From NCBI GenBank assembly GCA_002373815.1, contig DFKH01000041.1:1-11749 (forward strand): a stretch of DNA of 11,749 nt, given 5' to 3'. Position numbers and translations under genes: made by a program. Each line of letters starts with the position of its first letter. The first letter of the stretch is position 1. The notes below the pieces were generated by a model. That model saw nothing but the letters and a program-made list of their open reading frames with translations. It did not search any database and was not told the DNA's origin. Of this stretch, positions 1 through 5,653 are shown piece by piece. This DNA comes from Alphaproteobacteria bacterium UBA3650 (GTDB lineage Bacteria > Pseudomonadota > Alphaproteobacteria > CAAHEQ01 > UBA3637).

Positions 1-1289
1 CCAGGACATGCACGTGTTTGAACATATTTTAATGCTTCTGCTTTTGTGTTTAAGACCACAGCTCTTTTGCCCTTTTGTTGCAAAGGCATAACAATATCGG
101 TGGATGAAATATCTTTATTGACAGTGCCACCTGCATAAAAAACAGGCAACATAATCCATTCAGTTTGCTCATCTAGTGTATGCTGTAATACTTTTATCAA
201 CTCATCCTTCATCAGACGTAATGGGCCAAATCCATGCGGTTGATAAATAGCAAATACACGCTTTGTTAAAGGCTTTAAAGCAGAAATGGCGGCTTGTATT
301 TTTGCTGGATTATGGGCGTAATCATCAAAAACATAGATGCCATTTGTGACACCAATTTGGGTCATGCGACGTCTGGTACCCAAGAATGATTGCAAGGCTT
401 TCATACTTTCTTTGATGGAAATGTTTAAGTGCATACACAACCCGACAGCGGCTAGAGCATTTTCAATATTGTGTCGTCCTATCATGGGGAGAAATTCTGG
501 TTCGCCATTTAAATGGAAAAATATGCCATCAATTGTTTCTTTTATATTGGTTGCGGTAAGGGTAGCTGCTTTGTTTCCTTTGGCGGAAAATGTGATGATG
601 TTTGGGCGATCCAATTTTAATTTTTGAGATTCATGGTCGTCTAAATTCATTACTACCCCTTTACGTGTTCGTGTTAAAAAGTTTTTAAATAAGGGGCGTG
701 TTTCTTTTAATGTTTTGTGATCCAAGGTGATGTTGGTCAGAACTGCTAAGTCAGGCGTATAGCGTTCAATTGAACCATCAGATTCATCTGCTTCTATGAC
801 GCATATTTCGTCTCCATCCATGAGCATATTGGAAGGGGGGAGGCCTTTATAACAGTTCTCTGAAATGCCTCCATTGATCATCAAAGGGTGTTTTTTTAAC
901 GTATAAAGGATATGACCAATCATAGCCGTCACAGTTGTTTTACCACTTGTCCCTGCAACCGCAATTCCAAAATGTTCTGATAAAATATCTGCCAATACTT
1001 CAGCCCGTAATTTAATGGGTAATCCCAATTCTTTAGCTTTTTTTACGTCAGGAATAGAATCTTCGACAGCGGATGAAACAATAAATGTGTCAATGTAAGG
1101 TGAAATGCTTGTTCCATCTTGAGGAAAGAGGACAATGTTTTCTTGTTCTAATCTTGTTTTCATATCGATATTTTTATTTTGGTCAAAAGAGCGATCTGAG
1201 CCAAGCACCGTATGTCCTTTCTTTTTAAGGTACAACGCGATGGAACTCATCCCAATGCCGCCAATGCCACAGAAAAAAAAGGTTGCCAT
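1..1289 (-). CDS. murC: MurC-like UDP-N-acetylmuramate--amino acid ligase, C-terminus cut by window edge
   Basis: This Mur ligase probably joins L-alanine to UDP-N-acetylmuramate in the cytoplasm, using ATP, in peptidoglycan precursor synthesis. Translating the complement gives 429 codons without a stop before the left edge; MurC is usually about 460-480 aa, so only the tail is missing. Visible features in order: an N-terminal nucleotide-fold glycine motif CGIGGIGMSSIA (residues 7-18), the ATP P-loop GTSGKTT (113-119), EADESDGS (167-173), TNITLDH (185-191), GRHNIENALAA (271-281), DDYAHNP (322-328) and YQPHGFGPLR (349-358). The order and spacing fit MurC. Two motifs deviate from typical MurC: S replaces H in GTHGKTT, and AHNP replaces the usual HHP. 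Mpl, the murein-peptide recycling ligase, is the main alternative. The start ATG is preceded by AGGAAG. It is divergent from the secreted-protein gene and lies outside any visible dcw cluster. Confidence 0.85.
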   Translation of the reverse strand, partial: MATFFFCGIGGIGMSSIALYLKKKGHTVLGSDRSFDQNKNIDMKTRLEQENIVLFPQDGTSISPYIDTFIVSSAVEDSIPDVKKAKELGLPIKLRAEVLADILSEHFGIAVAGTSGKTTVTAMIGHILYTLKKHPLMINGGISENCYKGLPPSNMLMDGDEICVIEADESDGSIERYTPDLAVLTNITLDHKTLKETRPLFKNFLTRTRKGVVMNLDDHESQKLKLDRPNIITFSAKGNKAATLTATNIKETIDGIFFHLNGEPEFLPMIGRHNIENALAAVGLCMHLNISIKESMKALQSFLGTRRRMTQIGVTNGIYVFDDYAHNPAKIQAAISALKPLTKRVFAIYQPHGFGPLRLMKDELIKVLQHTLDEQTEWIMLPVFYAGGTVNKDISSTDIVMPLQQKGKRAVVLNTKAEALKYVQTRACP

Positions 1290-1303
1290 TTTTAAATTCT
1301 TCC

Positions 1304-1332
1304 TTTACAGTTGTTTTTATCTAGTGTATAGT
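1304..1332 (+). promoter_or_regulatory. Predicted promoter of the secreted protein / lytic transglycosylase pair
   Basis: TTTACA (1304-1309), a 17-bp spacer and TATAGT (1327-1332) lie about 44 bp upstream of the ATG at 1376. An AAAGGA ribosome-binding site follows at about 1361-1366. The element overlaps the MurC-like promoter on the other strand. Confidence 0.5.
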
Positions 1333-1358
1333 CTAAACAATAAAAATATAAAAGTCAA
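1330..1358 (-). promoter_or_regulatory. Predicted promoter of the MurC-like gene
   Basis: On the complement, TTGACT (1353-1358) is followed after 17 bp by TAGACT (1330-1335). The -10 overlaps the -10 of the opposing promoter by three bases, so the two divergent units probably compete for polymerase. The prediction is by consensus match only. Confidence 0.45.
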
Positions 1359-1375
1359 AGAAAGGATGGGGGAAA

Positions 1376-2053
1376 ATGAAAAAAATTTTACTTTTAGCAC
1401 TTTGTTTGTTTGCAGGTTCCGTTGCCGCACAGGACCTGTTTCCTGAATTAGCTGGATTAGGCGGTCGTACAAAAAACGTTGAAAAAAAGGTAGAACCAGA
1501 TACTGCGCCAGCACCTGTTGTTGAGGAAAAAGTTGCTACTGAAAAGGTTGAAACAAGTGTAGAAGAAACATTGACAGAAGAAGATATGGCAGATTCTTTG
1601 GGCGTGGAAACAGTACAAGAACAAGAAACAGATTTATTTGCTGCCCCTGTTGTTGAAGAGAAGAAAGTTGAAGAAGAAGCGACTGAGGAAGAAGAGGAAG
1701 AAGAGGAAGATGAAGAACAAAAAATTACTATTTATATGCAAGATGCCGAAGCAACAATGACGCCTAATCGAAACTTTTCTTATTGTTTTGGTATTTTGAA
1801 AGTTTTGAGTACTATGAAAAAGCCAGTTGTTGCATTGGATGTTGTTTTGAAGTATGGTGATTTAACAACAAATTACAATGTGCGTAATTTGGTTAAAGAT
1901 GCTGAGCAAACGGGTACTATTACATTGATGGGAGAGTCTTGTGAACATATTATGGATATGCCTGAAATGACCATCAAAACTTGTAAGATCCCAGACATGG
2001 ACGAAAAGGCATGTAAAAAGAAAGTTGAATTCTTGCCTTTACGCGGTGAATAG
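1376..2053 (+). CDS. Secreted acidic cysteine-containing protein, function unknown
   Basis: I do not recognise this 225-aa protein. Residues 1-18 form a clear signal peptide (MKK, then a hydrophobic core ending SVAA before QD), so it is probably periplasmic or surface-exposed. Residues 33-116 are low-complexity and strongly acidic, with two APVVEEK repeats (about 46-52 and 90-96) and a near-pure glutamate run (about 100-114). That looks like an extended linker. Residues 117-225 look folded, start with KITIYMQDAEATM, and carry four cysteines (137, 189, 203, 213) that could make two disulfides. The gene ends 2 nt before the earliest possible start of the lytic transglycosylase, so the two are probably co-transcribed and translationally coupled. 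That suggests a cell-wall or envelope role, which is inference from context. The start is supported by a ribosome-binding site and the signal peptide beginning at this ATG. Confidence 0.8.
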   Translation: MKKILLLALCLFAGSVAAQDLFPELAGLGGRTKNVEKKVEPDTAPAPVVEEKVATEKVETSVEETLTEEDMADSLGVETVQEQETDLFAAPVVEEKKVEEEATEEEEEEEEDEEQKITIYMQDAEATMTPNRNFSYCFGILKVLSTMKKPVVALDVVLKYGDLTTNYNVRNLVKDAEQTGTITLMGESCEHIMDMPEMTIKTCKIPDMDEKACKKKVEFLPLRGE

Positions 2054-2055
2054 GT

Positions 2056-3759
2056 TTGTTTGTGGTGTTTAAACGCTTTATTTTAGTTTTTTTAATTGTT
2101 TTTTATGTGGGGAGCTCTCAGGCTGCTCCAGCAAGTAAGGTTTTGAAAAAGGCAGATATTCAAGCGTATAAGGATATTTTTGCTAGTCAGAAGAAAAATC
2201 AAATAACTTCAGCTCGCAAAACGGAAAAAAAGGTCTCCAACAAATTATTGATGGGATATGTTTTATTTGATCGATATTTTTCGAAAAAATACAAGACAAC
2301 TCAACAAGAAATCATTAAATGGATGGATACTTATTCAGATTTGCCTGTGGCCGTGGATATGTATGCGCTGGGCAATCAAAAGAAAGTGAAAAATATGCAA
2401 CGGCCAAAAGGTTTGTTTGGTTCGAATACAAAGGCGTGTTTAGCTCCTTCTCGTCAAGAGCCAATTGATTTAATTTCTGGGTTGCGTTTAGATTATTTAA
2501 AAGATGACCGTAAAAAAAATATTGGCAAAAAAATGCGTGATTTTTCTCGCTTGTTAAATAAAGGACAAAGAGAGAAAGCTTGTTCTATTTTAGATGATAA
2601 ATCTGTTTATCGAGCATTGGAAGAAACTGATTTGGATAAGGCACGTACTGCGTTGGCGTTTAGTTATATTTTATCTGGAGATGACGAAAAGGCATTAAAA
2701 ATGGCTGGTGAAGCTGTAAGATATTCAAGTGATGAAGTACCATTATCATTGTGGGTGGCTGGCTTGGCTAGTTGGCGGCAAGGACAATTTGAAAAGGCGG
2801 CGGATTATTTTTCGGATTTAGCTGATTTAGAAGAAGCTGCAAAACCATTGCGTATTCGGGCGGCCTATTGGGCGGCAAGGTCTTTTTTAGCGATTGGAAA
2901 ATACGGTAAGGTTGTATATTATTTGAAACAGGCAGCTACTTTGCCACGCCATTTTTATGGTATGTTGGCTCTTCGTGCTTTGGGGGAAGATTTAAATTAT
3001 GTATTAGATGCACCAATTGCTCCAACAGATGAAGTTATTGCAAATTTTTCGCATCCTGCATTGGAACGTTTTTATGCTCTGCGTCAGATTGGTAAAGATG
3101 ATTGGGCGGCTCAGGAGTTATCGAAGTTGTATTTAGAAGCTGATGACGATGCCAAAGGGCTTTTAATGATGATTTCAGAACAAAATAAGTTTGATGATGT
3201 TTTGCAGGGTTTGACTGGTAATTTGCAAGGCGAGGAAGTGCGTTATCCTATGCCTAAATGGTCCCCTCAAGGAGGGTGGTTGTTGGATAAAGCTTTGGTG
3301 TATGCTTTTGTTAGACAAGAATCATGTTTTAATAATCGTGCCGAAAGCTATGTCGGTGCTTTGGGATTGATGCAAATTATGCCGGATACTGCAAAAGAAT
3401 TGGCTGAATTTTTACAATGTCGTTTTTCAAAACACGCTTTGAAGGAGCCGGCATATAATTTGCGTTTAGGGCAGGCGTATTTGAATCGGTTATTGGATTA
3501 TCCTCAAGTTCAAAACAATTTAATGTTTTTGGCTGTTGCATATAATGCTGGACCTGGTAATTTAAATAAATGGAAAAACAAAATGGATTATCAAAATGAT
3601 CCTTTGTTGTTTTTAGAGGTTATCCCATCAAAAGAAACACGTGGCTTTGTAGAACGCATTTTGATGAACTATTGGGTGTATCGCAATTTGATGGGACAAT
3701 CTTTGCAAACCCTTGATGATGTTGTTCAAGGGAATTGGCCAATCTATGACCGAGAATAG
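2056..3759 (+). CDS. slt: Soluble lytic murein transglycosylase (Slt70-like, SLT domain)
   Basis: The product should cleave the MurNAc-GlcNAc β-1,4 bond of peptidoglycan in the periplasm, leaving 1,6-anhydro-muropeptides. Numbering from the TTG at 2056, residues 5-25 form a signal peptide ending QAA. Residues about 150-390 are helical and repeat-like, matching the superhelical U domain of Slt70 (for example YILSGDDEKALKMAGEAVRY and AAYWAARSFLAIGKYGKV). The C-terminal SLT domain has the catalytic glutamate E422 in RQES, then GALGLMQIMP (434-443), AYNAGPG (495-501) and the family-type IPSKETRGFVERIL (523-536). Length is 567 aa, close to the family norm of about 600-650. The start is uncertain: TTG 2056 or GTG at 2062 or 2065. 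The weak AGG at 2052-2054 suits GTG 2062 best. The 3' end overlaps the opposing 197-aa gene by 16 nt. Confidence 0.93.
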   Translation: MFVVFKRFILVFLIVFYVGSSQAAPASKVLKKADIQAYKDIFASQKKNQITSARKTEKKVSNKLLMGYVLFDRYFSKKYKTTQQEIIKWMDTYSDLPVAVDMYALGNQKKVKNMQRPKGLFGSNTKACLAPSRQEPIDLISGLRLDYLKDDRKKNIGKKMRDFSRLLNKGQREKACSILDDKSVYRALEETDLDKARTALAFSYILSGDDEKALKMAGEAVRYSSDEVPLSLWVAGLASWRQGQFEKAADYFSDLADLEEAAKPLRIRAAYWAARSFLAIGKYGKVVYYLKQAATLPRHFYGMLALRALGEDLNYVLDAPIAPTDEVIANFSHPALERFYALRQIGKDDWAAQELSKLYLEADDDAKGLLMMISEQNKFDDVLQGLTGNLQGEEVRYPMPKWSPQGGWLLDKALVYAFVRQESCFNNRAESYVGALGLMQIMPDTAKELAEFLQCRFSKHALKEPAYNLRLGQAYLNRLLDYPQVQNNLMFLAVAYNAGPGNLNKWKNKMDYQNDPLLFLEVIPSKETRGFVERILMNYWVYRNLMGQSLQTLDDVVQGNWPIYDRE

Positions 3760-4337
3760 GTCGCTTCATAGTGACGATGAGTGCCACTGATACACAATCG
3801 TTGAATCAAATGACTTTTTTTGTGTTCTGGAAGGTCTTTGAGTGTTTGGACACATTCGGCAATCCCTCGTGCAAAAATCTCATCTTCTTCTGGTGAAACT
3901 TTGTTGTTGCGTTTGTTTTGGTCGTGCGTCTCTTTTAATATCATCATCATTTTGACTTGTTCTTCCGGTGTAAATTGTTCGGAAATGGATGATTTTAAAA
4001 GATTTTTTTCAGTTTGAATTTGCATCAAAGTTTTCGTTTCATTTGGGAAAAGTTGATGCAATAAGGTTAAAAGGTAATTTTGGGCTTTGGAATGACGTGT
4101 ACCAGCCAATTCAATAAGCAAATTGGCCGCATAGAAACGTTTTCCAATGGAATGAATTGATTGGTTGAATGTGGATAACATTTCTTGAGATGGTGTTGAT
4201 GCTTTTTGTTCAAGAAGTGTTTGTTCTCTTTCTGTAAGTGCTGTATAACTACCAATAGATAAATGTGGAATTCTTCCAATTTTTTTGCCATTTTCATAAA
4301 TGGGCTTGTCAATACTAAAAATTTCAATATCTAACAT
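3744..4337 (-). CDS. Hypothetical soluble protein, 197 aa
   Basis: I do not recognise this protein. It has no signal peptide or membrane segment and looks soluble, charged and largely helical. The N-terminal 30 residues (MLDIEIFSIDKPIYENGKKIGRIP) look like β-strands. The rest has helical stretches with repeated Q, K and E, and a single cysteine pair far apart near the C-terminus (IAECVQTL and RLCISG). The ATG has a good ribosome-binding site (AGGAG on the complement, 4344-4348) and a strong predicted promoter, which support a real gene. It is convergent with the lytic transglycosylase and overlaps its last 16 nt, with no terminator between them. The upstream 74-aa gene is on the same strand, 70 bp away. 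Confidence 0.7.
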   Translation of the reverse strand: MLDIEIFSIDKPIYENGKKIGRIPHLSIGSYTALTEREQTLLEQKASTPSQEMLSTFNQSIHSIGKRFYAANLLIELAGTRHSKAQNYLLTLLHQLFPNETKTLMQIQTEKNLLKSSISEQFTPEEQVKMMMILKETHDQNKRNNKVSPEEDEIFARGIAECVQTLKDLPEHKKSHLIQRLCISGTHRHYEATYSRS

Positions 4338-4365
4338 CTTTTTCTCCTACAATAAATCGGCAATT

Positions 4366-4394
4366 ATTCTAGGACAAAAAATGTTTTTTGTCAA
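4366..4394 (-). promoter_or_regulatory. Predicted promoter of the 197-aa gene with embedded inverted repeat
   Basis: On the complement, TTGACA (4389-4394), a 17-bp spacer and TAGAAT (4366-4371) lie just upstream of the 197-aa gene. The spacer and half of the -35 are covered by an inverted repeat of two 9-nt arms (GACAAAAAA and TTTTTTGTC) around TG, at 4373-4392. A repressor bound there would block polymerase, but no regulator is known. Confidence 0.55.
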
Positions 4395-4407
4395 GAGTTT
4401 TTTGGAT

Positions 4408-4632
4408 TTAGCGTCCTTCTTGAGCGCGGTGGCGACGGATGGTTTCTTCTAAATTTTGTCGATTTTTAATCCGTTCCTCGCGCGTGTTCTTTTTTTGCTC
4501 TTGTTCGCTTTCAAGTTCGCGTTGCCTGTGGGTATAAAAATCGGCGCGTCTTTGTTCAAGTTCGCGCCGTTTTTGAAGTTCTTTGAGGTGCCGTTCCGAT
4601 TGTTGTTTGATTTGTTCGTTGTCTTGTTCCAT
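4408..4632 (-). CDS. Small charged coiled-coil-like protein, 74 aa
   Basis: I do not recognise this protein. It is almost entirely polar: rich in Q, E, R and K, lacking tryptophan and cysteine, with a single helix-forming composition (QIKQQSERHLKELQKRRELEQRR and onward). It is probably one long helix or coiled coil. An ATG 15 nt further upstream (4647) is in frame. I chose 4632 because a clear AGGAG (complement of 4638-4642) sits 5 nt before it, which the longer start would place inside the coding region. A perfect-consensus promoter precedes it, so expression may be high. RNA or protein scaffolding would suit such a peptide, but nothing in the sequence shows it. Confidence 0.6.
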   Translation of the reverse strand: MEQDNEQIKQQSERHLKELQKRRELEQRRADFYTHRQRELESEQEQKKNTREERIKNRQNLEETIRRHRAQEGR

Positions 4633-4658
4633 AGGGACTCCTTTCATCCAACAATTTC

Positions 4659-4687
4659 ATTATATCATGGAAGCCCAAATTTGTCAA
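4659..4687 (-). promoter_or_regulatory. Consensus σ70 promoter of the 74-aa gene
   Basis: On the complement, TTGACA (4682-4687), 17 bp and TATAAT (4659-4664) match both hexamers perfectly with ideal spacing. It sits 27 bp upstream of the ATG at 4632. Confidence 0.75.
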
Positions 4688-4695
4688 AATATGTG

Positions 4696-4723
4696 TTGAC
4701 AATGTCGGCGAGTATGTTATACT
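4696..4723 (+). promoter_or_regulatory. Strong extended -10 promoter for the structured leader and cysteine-rich gene
   Basis: TTGACA (4696-4701), a 16-bp spacer and TATACT (4718-4723) preceded by TGT (4715-4717) form an extended -10 promoter. The predicted transcript start is near 4730. Its -35 and that of the opposing promoter form a perfect 7-bp inverted repeat, TTGTCAA and TTGACAA, separated by 8 bp. Confidence 0.7.
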
Positions 4724-4729
4724 ACCACT

Positions 4730-4938
4730 ATGAAATGCTATGTGACTTCATCTTTGAAAAATACAATTTATCAAAATAAGTATTTGATAAATAAGGGTTA
4801 TTTTTTATTCGGAGGGGGGTATTGCTTAGCCTTTCATAGACGGGCAGGTAGCGACCGGCTTAAAATGAACTTAAAAACACTGGCTGATAGGCATGGGGCC
4901 TATAGCGGTGTTTTTTTATAACTAGAAAAGGAGAAAAA
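4730..4938 (+). ncRNA. Structured 5' leader (or small RNA) ending in an intrinsic terminator, upstream of the cysteine-rich gene
   Basis: About 185 nt from the predicted start to a terminator at 4873-4917 lie before the coding region at 4939. Elements in order: a short ATGAA/TTCAT hairpin (4730-4751); a perfect 10-bp inverted repeat, ATTTATCAAA and TTTGATAAAT, with a 7-nt loop (4766-4792); a GC-richer core (about 4812-4858) containing a small GC-A-GGT / ACC-G-GC hairpin with an AGCG loop; and the terminator hairpin. I see no promoter between the terminator and 4939, so expression of the gene seems to need read-through. That is the logic of an attenuator or riboswitch. A free-standing small RNA is the alternative. 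It matches no riboswitch class I can recall. Confidence 0.55.
4873..4917 (+). terminator. Intrinsic terminator inside the leader
   Basis: AAAAACAC (4873-4880) pairs with GTGTTTTT (4908-4915). Inside it GCT/AGC (with one extra G) and ATAGGC/GCCTAT close a 5-nt loop at 4893-4897. A run of seven T (4911-4917) follows. The ribosome-binding site of the next gene starts about 10 nt downstream. Confidence 0.75.
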
Positions 4939-5493
4939 ATGATAAAGTTAAAACAAATAACAATGATGACCATGATAGGAGCTGCATTTTTCTGTAGTAC
5001 AGCCTCAATGGGGTTTGTGCACTGTGATAAAAATGAATATTGGGCAACGGCCAATTGTGAAAAATGTCCAGCAAATGCAACCTGTGATGGTGAACGAGTA
5101 ACGGGTTGTAAAAAAGGCTATAGTATGGGAGGAAAAGTGTTACACAAAGCATACTATAATGGACAACAGCGAACATGGCGTGATTGTACCCCCAATTGTG
5201 ATAAAAACGAATATTGGAATGTAGCTAATTGCGAAAAGTGTCCTGCAAATGCTACTTGCGATGGCGTGACCGTAACAGGTTGTAAAACGGGATATACATT
5301 GAAAGGGAAAACCTGTGAGGCATCAGTAGTCCAGAAATCAGCAGCCCAGAAATCAGTAGCCAAAAAGAAATGCAAACAGGGTTCTCATGAAAGCCAAGCT
5401 TGGATTAAGAAGCGCTATAAGAACTGTACAAACTGTACAACATCAAAGGATGCGAAGGGTAAAAAAGTTTACTCGTGTATGTGCGATTGCTAA
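4939..5493 (+). CDS. Secreted cysteine-rich protein with two 33-residue repeats
   Basis: I recognise no named family for this 184-aa protein. The N-terminus (MIKLKQITMMTMIGAAFFCSTASMG) is a likely signal peptide of about 24 residues. The mature part has about 18 cysteines, suiting a disulfide-stabilised extracytoplasmic protein. Two repeats at residues 29-61 and 87-119 share CDKNEYW, then ANCEKCPANATCDG, then VTGCK-GY; each has five cysteines. Their spacing recalls short EGF-like or TNFR-like cysteine modules, but this is only a resemblance. A K/S/A/Q linker (about 128-144, with repeated QKS) leads to a C-terminal tail with CTNC and a terminal CMCDC. The repeats differ mostly at silent or conservative sites, suggesting selection on the protein. 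A good AAAAGGAG ribosome-binding site precedes the ATG, and a terminator follows the stop. Confidence 0.8.
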   Translation: MIKLKQITMMTMIGAAFFCSTASMGFVHCDKNEYWATANCEKCPANATCDGERVTGCKKGYSMGGKVLHKAYYNGQQRTWRDCTPNCDKNEYWNVANCEKCPANATCDGVTVTGCKTGYTLKGKTCEASVVQKSAAQKSVAKKKCKQGSHESQAWIKKRYKNCTNCTTSKDAKGKKVYSCMCDC

Positions 5494-5511
5494 TTGTTGC
5501 TTTGGCAAACT

Positions 5512-5540
5512 ATCCCCTTTCTTTCAGAAGGGGATTTTTT
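5512..5540 (+). terminator. Terminator of the cysteine-rich gene
   Basis: ATCCCCTT (5512-5519) pairs with AAGGGGAT (5528-5535) and is followed by a T run to 5540. Confidence 0.85.
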
Positions 5541-5573
5541 GTTTTCAAATGAAAGCCATTTATTAAAAAATAC

Positions 5574-5603
5574 TTGCAATTTATCAAAAAATATGCTTAT
5601 ATC
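5574..5603 (+). promoter_or_regulatory. Predicted gapA promoter
   Basis: TTGCAA (5574-5579) and TATATC (5598-5603), 18 bp apart, lie about 50 bp upstream of the gapA ATG; the -10 is weak. Just downstream, TCGTA (5602-5606), TACGA (5609-5613) and TCGTA (5622-5626) form alternating inverted repeats around the expected transcript start. Confidence 0.4.
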
Positions 5604-5653
5604 GTACTTACGATTTTGAAGTCGTATGTTTAATTATGAAAGGATAATGAAAA

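Noticed and set aside
337..627. Plus-strand reading frame opposite the MurC-like gene
   Set aside because: It is antisense to a well-supported Mur ligase and shows no family resemblance or ribosome-binding site.
1135..1446. Plus-strand reading frame across the Mur ligase start and the divergent promoter region
   Set aside because: It overlaps two supported genes and both promoters, and the translation looks random.
4373..4392. Terminator for the 74-aa gene
   Set aside because: The inverted repeat is almost all A/T with a 2-nt loop and no following T run on the minus strand, so a DNA-binding site is more likely.
4408..4647. Longer start for the 74-aa gene at 4647
   Set aside because: The clear AGGAG sits between 4647 and 4632, positioned for the 4632 start.
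4456..4779. Plus-strand hydrophobic reading frame opposite the 74-aa gene
   Set aside because: It is antisense to the Q/E/R/K-rich gene, whose complement naturally reads as F/L-rich. It also runs through both promoters and lacks a ribosome-binding site.
4812..4917. SRP RNA, 6S RNA or a c-di-GMP riboswitch in the leader core
   Set aside because: The diagnostic GGAAGG/AGCAG loop of SRP RNA, the long 6S hairpin closing both ends, and the GCAAAGC block of the c-di-GMP-I aptamer are all absent. Only a short GGTAGCG resemblance is present.
4730..4921. A 63-codon reading frame across the leader, whose ATG coincides with the predicted transcript start, and an 18-codon internal frame from 4865
   Set aside because: Neither has a ribosome-binding site, the longer one would need leaderless translation, and the 3' part is fully explained by the terminator hairpin and T run. 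A leader peptide cannot be fully excluded.
4764..5589. 13-nt repeat CAATTTATCAAAA at 4764 and 5577
   Set aside because: A/T-rich 13-mers are expected to recur by chance in 12 kb of this composition, and the two positions relative to their promoters differ.
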